Of a stretch of DNA of 64,000 nucleotides, positions 1 to 9,200 are shown piece after piece. This stretch comes from CAVQGZ01 sp963712175. Its GTDB lineage: Bacteria > Actinomycetota > Actinomycetes > Jiangellales > Jiangellaceae. The translations under genes were made by a program, and so were the position numbers. Each line of letters opens with the position of its first letter. The stretch's first letter is position 1. The DNA lies in the NCBI GenBank assembly GCA_963712175.1, contig CAVQGZ010000011.1, positions 1 to 64,000 on the forward strand, given 5' to 3'. The notes below the pieces were generated by a model. That model worked only from the letters and a program-made list of their open reading frames with translations. It ran no database searches and was not told the DNA's origin.

Positions 1-2
1 TT

Positions 3-371
3 CTCGCCGAGCTGGTAGCCGAGCGTGGCGACGTCGACCGAGCTGCGGACCTCATCAGCGACGCCTTCGACATCATGCGCAAGAGCGGTGAGTACCTGCA
101 CCTGCCCGAGCTGCTGCGGCTTCGCGCCCAGTACACCCGGGCACGTGGCGGACCGGTCTCCGAGGTGGTCGCGGACCTGCAGGAGGCCGTGTCGGTGGCC
201 GAACGCCAGGGCGCCCTGCTCTCGCAGCTGCGCGCTGCTGTCGCGCTGGCCCAGCTTCCCGATGATGCACGCCCCGCTGACTGGCGTGCTGTGCTGACCC
301 AGGCACGGTCTCGTGTGGCATCCGTGACGAATGCCGACACCGATTCCGCCGGCGCCCTTCTCGCCGAGTGA
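3..371 (+). CDS. C-terminal end of a large regulator or predicted ATPase with TPR-like repeats (5' end outside window)
   Basis: An open frame enters from the left edge and ends at TGA 369-371; 122 codons are visible. The residues are Ala/Leu/Arg-rich and helical, with a pattern (YLHLPELLRLRAQY, then LLSQLRAAVALAQL) that resembles the TPR-like C-terminus of cyclase-ATPase or LuxR/AfsR-type regulators. That family reading is an inference because no catalytic domain is visible. The stop overlaps the GTG start of the next gene (GTGA), suggesting translational coupling. The start and full length cannot be determined here. Confidence 0.6.
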   Translation, partial: LAELVAERGDVDRAADLISDAFDIMRKSGEYLHLPELLRLRAQYTRARGGPVSEVVADLQEAVSVAERQGALLSQLRAAVALAQLPDDARPADWRAVLTQARSRVASVTNADTDSAGALLAE

Positions 372-2400
372 GCGCGTCGCGTCCCCGCGTCGTCGTCGTG
401 GGCGGGGGTATGGCCGGCCTGACGACCGCGTGGGAGCTCAGTCGCGGCGACTGGCGTGACCGGCTCGACTCGATCACCGTCTACCAACGGGGATGGCGCC
501 TGGGAGGCAAAGGCGCCAGCAGCCGCGGGGCGTTCGACCGCATCGAGGAGCACGGCCTTCATGTGCTGCTGGGGTACTACGACGCGACGTTCCGGGTGCT
601 GCGCGAGGTCTACGAGGAGCTGGACCGCCCGCGAACCGATCCGGGCTGTCCGATCCGCACGTGGCAGGAGGCCGTTGTGCCGTCGAGCGATGTCGGTCTC
701 GCCGACGACCTCAGCGGCTCCTGGGGCCACTTCGTCACTCGCTTCTCGACCAACGACGCCCTTCCTGGCGAGCCTGGCGCCGAAGACCGCCCCCTCGCGC
801 CCGTCACGGTTGCAGCCCGGGCCGTGGGGCTGTTGCTGGACTTCCAGCGCTCTGTCGCCGGCCCGACCCCTGGCCGTGTGCACCTGAGCGGCTCTCCGTC
901 CCCGATCCCATCCGCCGGGGACGCCCCAGCACTGGTTCGGGGCGGCGGCCTGCTCGCATTCGCCGTAGCCCTTGAGCTTCTCGACCGCGCAGCTTCGGCG
1001 ACCGAGGGTCTGCCCACCACCCTGCTCGACCCGCTCGTGGACGTCGTCCGGTCATGGCGTGACGGCTTGCGCGCGTCTGTGCTCAACGACCCGCGGGCAC
1101 GGCGCACGTGGCAGCTCGTGGACCTCGCAGCCACGAACGTCGTGGGCATGGTCGTCGACGGGCTGGTGACTTCGGGCACCTACGCCGCGATCGACCACCT
1201 CGACTACCGCGAATGGCTGGTACAGCACGGCGCTGCCCAAGAGACTCTCGACTCCCCGATCGTGCGGGGTATGTACGACCTCGTCTTCGCCTACGAGGGC
1301 GGCGACAAGTCCCGACCTCGCTTCGCGGCGGGGCTTGGCCTCCAGCTCGCCGGACGCATGCTGTTCGACTTCAAAGGCTCGATCTTCTGGCGGATGCAGG
1401 CCGGGATGGGTGAGGTGGTGTTCGCCCTCTGTACGAGGCGCTGTCACGCCGCGGCGTTGACGTCAGGTTCTTCCACCGGCTGGACCACCTGAGCGTCGGT
1501 GAGGATCGCACGATCGAGAGGATCCAGCTGACCCGACAGGCCGATCTCGCGTTCGGGCGTAGCACCTACGATCCTCTCATCGAAGTGGACGGCCTGCCCT
1601 GCTGGCCCGACCACCCGCTCCTCGAGCAGCTCGACGGTGATCCGGGGCGAGACCTGGAGTCGCACCACGATGGCTCGACGGGAGTCGCGACGGTCCAGCT
1701 TCGAAGCGGCACGGACTACGACGTCGCCGTCCTCGCGGTGTCTCTGGGGATGATTCCCCACGTCGCGTCGGAGCTCATCGAGACCGACCCCGCATGGGAC
1801 GCCATGGTGGCGAACGTGGCAACCGTGGGCACCCGTGCGGCCCAGCTATGGCTCGGCGCGTCCGCGTCCGAGCTGGGCTGGGACGGGCCAACTGGTGTGA
1901 CCCTGAGCGCGTTCGGGGACACGTTCGACACGTGGGCGGACATGACTCATCTGCTCCCCCGTGAGGGCTGGCCCCCGTCCATGGGCCCCCAGTCGCTGGC
2001 CTATCTCTGCAGCGCCATGCCCGATCGCGATCCCGACGATGCAGAGAGCGTCGTCACAGCCGACCTCGAGGACTTCCTGAACCATCAAGTCAGGGCCTTG
2101 TGGCCAGGATCGGAGGACAAGCGCGGATTCCGGTGGGAGCTGCTCCTGGACGCCGAGGAGCGGACCGGCCGTGACCGGCTGAACGCGCAGTACGTACGAG
2201 CCAACCTCGACCCGTCGGACCGCTACGTCCAGTCGCTGCCCGGCTCCGGCAAGCACCGCATCTCCCCCACAGCCACTGGGTTCGCCAACCTCTGCATCGC
2301 CGGCGACTGGACTTCGTGCGGGCTCGATGCCGGCTGCGTCGAGGCGGCCACCCGGTCCGGGGTACTGGCCGCACGAGGCGTGCTGGACCGGTGGACGTGA
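368..2400 (+). pseudogene. FAD/NAD(P)-binding oxidoreductase (amine oxidase/desaturase type), broken by a 1-base deletion
   Basis: The N-terminus has a Rossmann dinucleotide fold (VVVVGGGMAGLTTAWELS, from about residue 8), as in carotenoid-desaturase-like or hydroxysqualene-oxidoreductase-like flavoproteins. The reading frame is lost near 1425-1427: adding one C there turns GCC-CTC-TGT into a read-through ..FA-PLYEALSRRGVDVRFF.., and the second frame then runs to TGA 2398-2400. That frame ends with a typical C-terminal FAD motif (LCIAGDWTSCGLDAGCVEAA). Restored, the protein would be about 677 residues. The next gene overlaps the stop, and a polyprenyl diphosphate synthase follows, so an isoprenoid substrate is a reasonable inference. 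The lesion may be a real mutation or a homopolymer sequencing error. Confidence 0.8.
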
Positions 2401-2963
2401 CCGGCCCACGCCACCTGGTCGAGGACGTGCAGCGCTTCGGGCTGGCCTCTGCCGCGGCGGTGGTCGACCGCTACATCCACCTCGCCGGTCGTAGCTTGGG
2501 AGGCAGGCCCGGGCCTGCCGAGGCGCCCTCGGGCGAGGCGGGTGCCCGCCCAGTCGACGAGACAGCAGCACGACTGACCGACACCATGCTGACGCTGCTC
2601 GACACCCTCGCTGACCTCGGCTCCGAGACCGGCGCCCACGTCGATGACGCGATCGTCCTGCCCTCGACCGCGCCCGGTTCGTCGACGGCCGCCCCCGCCT
2701 GGGTGCACAACCCGACCATCGGCCGACCGAGGGTCGCGGTGACCGCAACGTCCATGGCCGCCCCCTCCGGGCACCACATACCCGCATCCGCGGTGTCGAC
2801 GTCACCGGCGGAGACCACGGTCGAAGCGACGAGCTCGGTCGAGCTGGAGCTTCGCGTCGAGGTGCCGGAAGGCCAGGCACCGGGCGTCTACCGGGGGCTG
2901 CTCCTGCTGTCGGTTGCACCCGATGACCCCGTTGGACTCGTGCTGAGGGTCATCGGCCCATGA
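2397..2963 (+). CDS. Uncharacterised protein between an FAD oxidoreductase and a prenyl synthase
   Basis: Not recognised. About 188 residues. The GTG at 2397 overlaps the upstream TGA (GTGA); an in-frame GTG at 2391 is an alternative. The N-terminal half is helical (LVEDVQRFGLASAAAVVDRYIHL, then an amphipathic stretch around LTDTMLTLLDTLADLG). The middle is Ala/Pro/Ser/Thr-rich. The C-terminal part (VELELRVEVPEGQAPGVYRG then LLLLSVAP) reads like a beta-sandwich repeat. There is no signal peptide or obvious membrane helix. The stop overlaps the ATG of the prenyl synthase, so the protein is probably made together with both neighbours and may be an accessory factor for that pathway (inference). 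Confidence 0.7.
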   Translation: MTGPRHLVEDVQRFGLASAAAVVDRYIHLAGRSLGGRPGPAEAPSGEAGARPVDETAARLTDTMLTLLDTLADLGSETGAHVDDAIVLPSTAPGSSTAAPAWVHNPTIGRPRVAVTATSMAAPSGHHIPASAVSTSPAETTVEATSSVELELRVEVPEGQAPGVYRGLLLLSVAPDDPVGLVLRVIGP

Positions 2964-3988
2964 CGACCGCGTCCTTCATCGACAGGCTGGCCGCGTACGA
3001 CCTGCGGGCTCGCTCAGCAGCCCGCGCCCACGTCCATGCCCAGGACCTCTCCCCACACCTCACGGCTCCCGCCGGGGAGTACCTGGATCGCGGCGGCAAG
3101 GGGCTGCGTCCTGCCCTGTGCCTGGCCACCTGCGAGGCGTTCGGCGGTACCGCCGACAGCGCTCTGCCCTCCGCTGCCGCGATCGAGCTGCTGCACACGG
3201 CCTTCCTGGTCCACGACGACGTGGAGGACGACAGCGAGCTGCGTCGTGGGCGAGCGACCCTGCACCGGCAGGTAGGTACGTCCGCAGCAGTCAACGCCGG
3301 AGACGGCCTCGCCGTGATGGCTATGGCAGCGCTGCAGGACAACGAGAGACGACTCGGCCGGCGCAGGGCGGCGCGAGTGTTCGCCGAGTTCCAGTTCATG
3401 GCCCGCCAGACCGTCGATGGTCAGGCCCAGGAGATCGGCTGGCAGAACGACCAGCGCGTGGACCTCACCCCGCAGGACTACCTGGATCTCATCATGAAGA
3501 AGACCTGCTGGTACACGACTGTTCTGCCGCTGAGGGTCGGGGCGCTCATCGCTGGCCCAGCCAATCCGCCGCTGGACCTCTTGCTCCGGTTCGGTTTCTA
3601 CCTCGGGGCTGCGTTCCAGATTCGTGACGACGTCCTTAACCTCACGGGGTCCACGGCAGAGTACGGCAAGGAGGCCCTTGGGGATCTGCGCGAGGGCAAG
3701 CGAACTCTCATGCTCATCCACCTGATCACCGCGGCCGAGGGCGATGACCGACGACGCGTCGCTGAGTACCTGAGCCTCTCTCGCGCGCAGCGATCGGACT
3801 CGATGGTGCGCGACGTGGCGACCATGATGGCGGAGTACGGCAGCATCGCGTTCGCCGACCAGTTCGGCCGCGGCATCGCCTCGTCGGCCTCCGACGCCTT
3901 CGACCGAGCGTTCTGCGACGTCCCCTCGTCGCCCGCCCGTTCGTTCGTAGCCGACCTGATCCCCTACATGGTCGACCGGGATCGCTAG
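2960..3988 (+). CDS. Polyprenyl (geranylgeranyl-type) diphosphate synthase
   Basis: A 342-residue trans-isoprenyl diphosphate synthase, which condenses isopentenyl diphosphate onto allylic diphosphates. Visible signatures: GGKGLRPAL (about 45-53), the first Asp-rich motif in LVHDDVEDDSELRRG (DDVED, about 86-90), and a second Asp-rich region FQIRDDVLN (about 220-227). The last Asp of the usual second motif is Asn here, which occurs in some family members but could change metal binding. The ATG overlaps the upstream stop (ATGA). The neighbouring FAD oxidoreductase suggests a dedicated terpenoid or carotenoid-like product (inference). Chain length cannot be read reliably from sequence alone. Confidence 0.88.
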   Translation: MTTASFIDRLAAYDLRARSAARAHVHAQDLSPHLTAPAGEYLDRGGKGLRPALCLATCEAFGGTADSALPSAAAIELLHTAFLVHDDVEDDSELRRGRATLHRQVGTSAAVNAGDGLAVMAMAALQDNERRLGRRRAARVFAEFQFMARQTVDGQAQEIGWQNDQRVDLTPQDYLDLIMKKTCWYTTVLPLRVGALIAGPANPPLDLLLRFGFYLGAAFQIRDDVLNLTGSTAEYGKEALGDLREGKRTLMLIHLITAAEGDDRRRVAEYLSLSRAQRSDSMVRDVATMMAEYGSIAFADQFGRGIASSASDAFDRAFCDVPSSPARSFVADLIPYMVDRDR

Positions 3989-4007
3989 CGCCCGCCCGGA
4001 CGACCGC

Positions 4008-4013
4008 TAGCGT
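4008..4013 (+). promoter_or_regulatory. Candidate -10 box (TAGCGT) for the DUF1905 gene
   Basis: TAGCGT fits TANNNT and sits 7 nt before the ATG at 4021, with no ribosome-binding site between. This is the leaderless arrangement common in actinobacteria. No convincing -35 was seen. Confidence 0.4.
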
Positions 4014-4020
4014 CATCCAC

Positions 4021-4335
4021 ATGCCCGAGCTCTACCGGTTCAGCTCGCCGCTGTGGGAGTACGACGGGCCCGCCGCCTGGTTCTTCGTCAGCGTCCCCGA
4101 AGATGTCGCCGACGAGATCGCTGAACGGGTCGAGGGTCGAACGAACGGCTTCTCCTCGGTTCGCGTCCAGGTGCAGGTGGGCGACACCCGGTGGTCGACG
4201 TCTCTCTTCCCGGACAAGCGGCGCCGCACCTATCTGCTACCCGTGAAGCGGTCCGTCCGCCAGGCCGAGGCGCTGATCGAAGGTCGTGAGGTCGACGTGC
4301 TGCTCACGTTCGCCTCCGCCGACGAAAACGGGTAG
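4021..4335 (+). CDS. DUF1905-domain small protein
   Basis: 104 residues. The sequence pattern (LWEYDGPAAWFFVSVPEDVA at the start, then VRVQVQVGDTRWSTSLFPD and a YLLPVKRSVRQAEAL segment) matches the DUF1905 family, a small beta-barrel-like domain of unknown biochemical role. There is no signal peptide or membrane helix, so it is cytosolic. It is monocistronic: the upstream gene ends at 3988 and recQ starts at 4402. The ATG at 4021 is supported by a TANNNT box 7 nt upstream. Confidence 0.85.
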   Translation: MPELYRFSSPLWEYDGPAAWFFVSVPEDVADEIAERVEGRTNGFSSVRVQVQVGDTRWSTSLFPDKRRRTYLLPVKRSVRQAEALIEGREVDVLLTFASADENG

Positions 4336-4401
4336 ACCTTCGGTCGTCCCACGTTCGCCACGGGTCACGACCGTGTCGTGGGTGCATGACACCATGCCAG
4401 C

Positions 4402-6255
4402 GTGCAGGAGCCGGCGAGCGTGCAGCAGCCCTTGTCGTCGCACGAGGTGCTTGCGTCGGTCTTCGGCTTCGAGGCGTTCCGCGGGGCTCAGGAGCAGATC
4501 GTCGAGCACGTCGTCTCAGGCGGCGATGCCATGGTGCTCATGCCCACCGGTGGGGGAAAGTCACTCTGCTACCAGGTTCCGGCCATCGTGCGCCCGGGGA
4601 CGGCCGTCGTCATCTCGCCCTTGATCGCACTGATGCAGGACCAGGTGGACGCCCTGCGACTCCTCGGTGTACGCGCGGCGTTCCTCAACTCCTCCTTGAG
4701 TGCGCAGGAGGCGAGCGAGGTGTCTCGCGCAGCGCGCGACGGTGATCTCGACCTTCTGTACGTCGCCCCGGAGCGGGCACTCTCGACGGGATTCCGGCAC
4801 CTGAGCGCCGACATGGCGCAGCGGCATGGTCTGTCGCTCATCGCGATCGACGAGGCGCACTGCGTCTCGCAGTGGGGCCACGACTTCCGCCCCGAGTACC
4901 TGCGACTGGCCGAGCTGCACGAGCAGTTCCCCGACGTCCCGCGCATTGCCCTCACCGCAACCGCTGACGCCGTCACCCGCGCCGAGATGCACCAGCGCCT
5001 CGCCCTGACGAACGCCCGTGAGTTCGTGTCGAGCTTCGACCGCCCGAACATCCGCTACAGCGTCGTCGAGCGGGCCGACCCTCGGCGCCAGCTGGCCGGG
5101 TTTCTTCGTGATCGCCACGACCAGGCAGGAATCGTCTACTGCGGCTCGCGCAAGAAGGTCGACGAGACGGCCTCCTGGCTGCGCGCGCAGGGATTCGACG
5201 CCATCGGGTACCACGCCGGCATGGATGCCGAGCAGCGCCGAGGCGCCCAGGAACGCTTCCGCCGCGAGGACGGCGTCGTCGTGGTGGCGACGATCGCGTT
5301 CGGCATGGGCATCGACAAGCCCGACGTCCGGTTCGTCGTACACCTCGACATGCCCAAGTCGGTCGAGGGCTACTACCAGGAGACGGGCCGCGCCGGGCGC
5401 GACGGCGGGCCTGCGGACGCCTGGATGCTCTACGGCCTCAGCGACGTCGTGGCCCAGCAGCGGTGGATCGACAGCTCAGACGCCGGCGAGGAGCAGAAGC
5501 GGGTCGAGAGCATCAAGCTCGACGCCATGCTGGGCTACGCCGAGTCGGGGACGTGCCGGCGCCAGGTGCTGCTGGACTACTTCGGCGAGTCCTCGCCCCC
5601 ATGCGGCAACTGCGACGTGTGCCTCGATCCGCCGACCACGTGGGACGGCACGATCGCCGCTCAGAAGCTCATGTCTGCAGGCCTGCGCACCGGCCAACGC
5701 TATGGCGCCGGGCACCTCATCGACATCGTCCGAGGAACGGCTACCGCGAAGGTGACCCAGTCCGGTCACGACGCGCTGCCCACCTTCGGTGTCGGGGCGG
5801 ACATGGACGTCCGAGAGTGGCGAGGCGTCGCCCGCCAGCTGGTGGCCCAAGGGCTGCTCCGGGCCGACTCCTCGGCATTCGGGGCCCTGCGCGTGACGGC
5901 CAAGGCCGGACCGGTGCTCGCCGGCGAGCAGAAGGTGACGCTACGCCGCGTGGCGACAGTGCCGGCCGCTCCTGCCCGCCGGTCAGCGAGATCACCAGCC
6001 TCGGCCTCCCAACCCGAGCTGTCGGGCGACGCCGTGGCTCTCTTCGATGCCCTGCGCGCCGAGCGGGCGCGCATCGCCGAGGCGGCCAGCGTGCCCGCGT
6101 ACGTCGTCCTGCATGACTCGACCCTGCGCGAGATCGCCCGGGCCAGGCCGACCGACCACGCCGGCCTGCTGCGGCTGGCAGGTATCGGCTCGGTCAAGGC
6201 CGAGAAGTACGGAGAGCGGCTGCTGTCCGTCGTGCGCGAGCACATCCCCGGATGA
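4402..6255 (+). CDS. recQ: ATP-dependent DNA helicase RecQ
   Basis: A 617-residue superfamily 2 helicase that unwinds DNA 3'-5' in recombination and repair. Motifs in order: Walker A (MPTGGGKSLCYQ, about 48-58), DEAH box with the RecQ-specific aromatic loop (AIDEAHCVSQWGHDFRPEY, about 148-166), ALTATAD, GMGIDKPDVRFV and QETGRAGRDG. A Cys cluster (CRR..LLDYFGE..CGNCDVC, about 385-407) is the RQC zinc site. The C-terminal ~80 residues (ALRAERARIAEAASVPAYVV..) look like an HRDC domain. The start is GTG 4402; a second in-frame GTG at 4420 is possible and no good ribosome-binding site distinguishes them. Length and domain order are normal for the family. Confidence 0.97.
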   Translation: MQEPASVQQPLSSHEVLASVFGFEAFRGAQEQIVEHVVSGGDAMVLMPTGGGKSLCYQVPAIVRPGTAVVISPLIALMQDQVDALRLLGVRAAFLNSSLSAQEASEVSRAARDGDLDLLYVAPERALSTGFRHLSADMAQRHGLSLIAIDEAHCVSQWGHDFRPEYLRLAELHEQFPDVPRIALTATADAVTRAEMHQRLALTNAREFVSSFDRPNIRYSVVERADPRRQLAGFLRDRHDQAGIVYCGSRKKVDETASWLRAQGFDAIGYHAGMDAEQRRGAQERFRREDGVVVVATIAFGMGIDKPDVRFVVHLDMPKSVEGYYQETGRAGRDGGPADAWMLYGLSDVVAQQRWIDSSDAGEEQKRVESIKLDAMLGYAESGTCRRQVLLDYFGESSPPCGNCDVCLDPPTTWDGTIAAQKLMSAGLRTGQRYGAGHLIDIVRGTATAKVTQSGHDALPTFGVGADMDVREWRGVARQLVAQGLLRADSSAFGALRVTAKAGPVLAGEQKVTLRRVATVPAAPARRSARSPASASQPELSGDAVALFDALRAERARIAEAASVPAYVVLHDSTLREIARARPTDHAGLLRLAGIGSVKAEKYGERLLSVVREHIPG

Positions 6256-6286
6256 CAGGCCACCCCACGACGAGCATCATCGAACG

Positions 6287-6781
6287 ATGAGCATCGATTC
6301 CGGCGTCCCATCGCCGCGCGAGCGCGTCCTGGCCGCCATGGGGGCAGCCGAGGTGGACTACCGAGTGATCGAGCACGGACCCGTCCGGTCGTTGGCCGAG
6401 GCCGCGCTCGCCCGTGGGGTCGAGCCCGCCGAGGTCGTGAAGACGCTGGTGGTGCGACGAGGCCCGGACGACTTCGTGTTCGTCCTCGTCCCCGGTGACC
6501 GCTCGCTGTCGTGGCCCAAGCTTCGCACTCACCTGGGGGCGAACCGCATGTCGATGCCGGATGCGGAGCAGGCCCGACACGCGACCGGGTTCGAACGCGG
6601 GACGATCACGCCCTTCGGATCCACCACTTCATGGCCCGTCGTGGCCGACGAACGGCTCTGCGGTCGCGCCATCACCCTAGGAGCGGGCGCTCACGGCGTC
6701 GCCGTTGCCGTCGACGCCGAAGAGGCTCTGGACGCGCTCGATGCCGACGTCCTCGACGTGACGGAGCCCCTGCAGCCATGA
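6287..6781 (+). CDS. YbaK/ProX-type aminoacyl-tRNA deacylase
   Basis: 164 residues. The sequence (VDYRVIEHGPVRSLAEAA, EVVKTLVVRRG, FVFVLVPGDRSLSWPKL, GTITPFG) follows the YbaK/EbsC fold, whose members hydrolyse mischarged aminoacyl-tRNAs. The exact substrate cannot be told from sequence. The ATG at 6287 was chosen because homology begins soon after it; the open frame upstream overlaps recQ and is not protein-like. The stop overlaps the ATG of the next gene (ATGA), so the two are probably translated together. Confidence 0.88.
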   Translation: MSIDSGVPSPRERVLAAMGAAEVDYRVIEHGPVRSLAEAALARGVEPAEVVKTLVVRRGPDDFVFVLVPGDRSLSWPKLRTHLGANRMSMPDAEQARHATGFERGTITPFGSTTSWPVVADERLCGRAITLGAGAHGVAVAVDAEEALDALDADVLDVTEPLQP

Positions 6782-7728
6782 CCGCCGAGACTGACCGCTC
6801 CCCTCCCGACCGTCGTGGCTTGCAGTTGCCTACCCTCACCGGGGTGAGCGACGAGCACACCCATGACCTGACTGAGCTGGCCAGGATGCCTGCCCCGGAC
6901 ATCCGGCTGGTCGTCACCGACATGGACGGCACCCTGCTCGACGACGACCGCCAGATCCACGATCAGTTCTGGCCGCTGCTCGACGAGCTCGACGCCCGTG
7001 GCATCGCCTTCAGCCCGGCGAGCGGCCGGCACCACGTCAGCCTGCGACGGCAGTTCGCGCCCATCGCCGAACGGGTCACCTACATCGCGTCCAACGGTGC
7101 TCACGTCCTGGTGGGCAGCCAGGAGGTGCACAGCGACTGCCTCGACGCGTCACTCGCCCGTGAGGTGCTCACGACCATGGCAGGCGTGCAGGACGCCCGC
7201 GCGGTCCTGGTGGGCAAGGCCGGCGCCTACATCCAGCGGGGGGATGAGGAGGCGTTTCGTTGGATGCACGCATACGTCCCGCCGTTGACCGTTGTGGATG
7301 ACATCGCGGACGCCGTCGAAACGCTGCTGTCCAGCGGCGACGGCGTGCTCAACATCGGCATCTTCGACAACCGAGCGGCGGAGCAGAACTCGCTGGTGGC
7401 GCTGGCACCGTTGCGCGACCGGCTCAACATCATGGCCACCCACCCCACGTGGGTCGACGTGGTGAGCCCCACCGCCGACAAGGGACACGCCGTGGCTGCG
7501 CTGCAGGCCGACATGGGCATCGGGCCGGACCAGACGATGGTCTTCGGGGACTTTCTCAACGACCTGCAGATGATGGACAGGGCGGCGTACTCCTTCGCCA
7601 TGGCCAACGCCCACCCCGACGTGTCGAGGCGGGCCTCGTGGCGAGCCCCGGCGAACTCAGCGAACGGAGTGGTGCGCACGATCCGCGCCGTGCTCGGGAT
7701 CGACGCGCCGAGGCCTCGGACACCGTGA
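6778..7728 (+). CDS. Cof-type HAD-superfamily sugar-phosphate phosphatase
   Basis: About 316 residues from ATG 6778. The HAD motif I nucleophile loop is VTDMDGTLLDDD, with the Cof-type (class IIB) cap following. The C-terminal motifs are KGHAVAALQADMGI and MVFGDFLNDLQMM (motif IV Asp pair). Such enzymes dephosphorylate sugar phosphates or cofactors in the cytosol; the substrate is unknown. The first 20-40 residues are Pro/Arg-rich and atypical, so GTG 6844 or ATG 6886 may be the real start. The stop overlaps the GTG of the next gene. Confidence 0.9.
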   Translation: MTAETDRSPPDRRGLQLPTLTGVSDEHTHDLTELARMPAPDIRLVVTDMDGTLLDDDRQIHDQFWPLLDELDARGIAFSPASGRHHVSLRRQFAPIAERVTYIASNGAHVLVGSQEVHSDCLDASLAREVLTTMAGVQDARAVLVGKAGAYIQRGDEEAFRWMHAYVPPLTVVDDIADAVETLLSSGDGVLNIGIFDNRAAEQNSLVALAPLRDRLNIMATHPTWVDVVSPTADKGHAVAALQADMGIGPDQTMVFGDFLNDLQMMDRAAYSFAMANAHPDVSRRASWRAPANSANGVVRTIRAVLGIDAPRPRTP

Positions 7729-8192
7729 ACCGGCGGTCGCTCGCGATCACGACGCTGGGCGTGGTCATGCTCCTCGTCCCGATGCTGCCGGTCGGCTCGA
7801 CGCCGAGTGACGACGTCCGCCCCTCACCCCACGATATCGGGACCGACCCGGTCGATCTGCCGTCCGGCTACCCGGCTCCGGCTGCCATCGACGCCGCGGC
7901 TGCCGAAGCCTGCCGTGACCTGCCGCTGCCCGGAGCTTCGGCTGGAGAACTCCGAGACTGCGAGCACTACTTCACCGTGGTCGCCAGGGACGCGAGTGTC
8001 GCGGCGTACGAGACGGGAGCCCGCACCGTTGACGAGCTCGCCGGGATCGTGTGCGGAGGCGCCGACTGCGCCCCGGTGTATGCCGCCGACGCGATGGACG
8101 GCCTGTCGAGGTACCAGTGGCCACGGGTGCGGTTGGCAGCCTCGCTGAGCATCGCCTCGGCCCTGAGCTACGTGAGCACCTACGTCAGCTGA
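7725..8192 (+). CDS. Small exported protein of unknown function
   Basis: Not recognised. 155 residues, with an N-terminal hydrophobic segment (LAITTLGVVMLLVPMLPVG, about 6-24) that serves as signal peptide or anchor. Four Cys residues lie in the mature part (AEACRDLPL, LRDCEHYF, GIVCGGADCAP), consistent with disulfides outside the membrane. It contains helical segments (ARTVDELAGIVCGG) but no known enzyme motif. The GTG start overlaps the stop of the HAD gene (GTGA). The gene ends 24 bases from the convergent dehydrogenase gene. Confidence 0.75.
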   Translation: MNRRSLAITTLGVVMLLVPMLPVGSTPSDDVRPSPHDIGTDPVDLPSGYPAPAAIDAAAAEACRDLPLPGASAGELRDCEHYFTVVARDASVAAYETGARTVDELAGIVCGGADCAPVYAADAMDGLSRYQWPRVRLAASLSIASALSYVSTYVS

Positions 8193-8216
8193 CCGAGCCC
8201 CATCTCAGGTGTGCCA

Positions 8217-9200
8217 TCAGGCCGCGAGATGGTCTGCCTGCGCTGCGGAACGAACCCAGCTCCATAGCCTCGCTCGCCGCTCAGGGGTGTCCGTGCCTCG
8301 CGTGCTCGGCAGTCGGTGCAGCACGCGAGGGCGTCGGTCGAGCCAGAAAAGACCACTCGAGCGCATCGGCTCGTCGTCCGCGGCGAGCCACACCATGGTG
8401 TCGGCTCCCTGGGCCGGGCTGCGCAGGACAGGCCCGGTCAGTCGCCGGAAGGTAGGCAGAGACGATCGCACCCCAGGGGTGTCGGCCCAGCCGGGGTGGA
8501 CTGCGTGGAACACGACCTCGTCGGGCACAACTCGCTCCGCCCACATCTCGTTCAGCGTCACCTGCGCGCGCTTGGCTCTCGCGTACTGCTCGGCTCCGCG
8601 GTACTGGGTCGCGCGCATCTCGAGGTCGTCGGCTCGAAGCCCGGTTGCGTACATGCCGCCGGAGGACATCGTGATGACACGCCCCGCCGACGTCGCGCCC
8701 AAGGGCTCGAGCAGCAGAGAGGTCAGCAGGAACGGCCCCACCACCTGGCTGGCGATGGTCGACTCCATTCCGTCCGGGCTGGTCTCGCGGGAGGGTGAGA
8801 GCGCACCCGCGTTGTGGATGAGTGCGTCGAGTCGTGGGTGCCGGGCGGCGATCTCCTCTCCGGCGGCACGGACGTCGGCCAGGTTGCCCATGTCGGCGAC
8901 GACGACCTCGTGGCCCGCCTCGGCAACGCCGTCCAAGCGCGCCCTGACGGCCTCGGTGCGGGCGCGGTTCCGGCCGATGAGCACAAGCCGCGCCCCTGCG
9001 CCGGCCAGCGTCTCCGCGGCTGCCAGGCCCAGGCCCGATGTCGGCCCGGTGAGCACCACCACTCGTCCGGTGAGGTCGTAGCCCTCCACCGGCGTCCAAC
9101 GATCAAGCCGGGAGCGCAGGGCTGGACCGACGAGCGTGAAGCTCGGAGCCACTGGAAGCTCGAGAGCCGCGTCGACCGCGTCCGCGACCAGACGTCTCAC
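8217..9200 (-). CDS. Short-chain dehydrogenase/reductase (DHRS12/protochlorophyllide-reductase-like)
   Basis: 327 residues. It has the SDR cofactor motif TGPTSGLG near residue 46, an NAG loop (LIHNAGALSP), the catalytic Ser region (VITMSSGGM) and the YxxxK motif as QYARAKRAQ. The N-terminal extension of about 35 residues and the C-terminal sequence resemble the subgroup that includes DHRS12-type proteins. The GTG at 9200 is preferred because it overlaps the stop of the upstream SRPBCC gene (GTGA); an ATG at 9263 would overlap that gene by 67 bases. Pairing with an SRPBCC protein is common for this subgroup (family knowledge), so they may act on the same hydrophobic substrate (inference). Confidence 0.88.
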   Translation of the reverse strand: MRRLVADAVDAALELPVAPSFTLVGPALRSRLDRWTPVEGYDLTGRVVVLTGPTSGLGLAAAETLAGAGARLVLIGRNRARTEAVRARLDGVAEAGHEVVVADMGNLADVRAAGEEIAARHPRLDALIHNAGALSPSRETSPDGMESTIASQVVGPFLLTSLLLEPLGATSAGRVITMSSGGMYATGLRADDLEMRATQYRGAEQYARAKRAQVTLNEMWAERVVPDEVVFHAVHPGWADTPGVRSSLPTFRRLTGPVLRSPAQGADTMVWLAADDEPMRSSGLFWLDRRPRVLHRLPSTRGTDTPERRARLWSWVRSAAQADHLAA

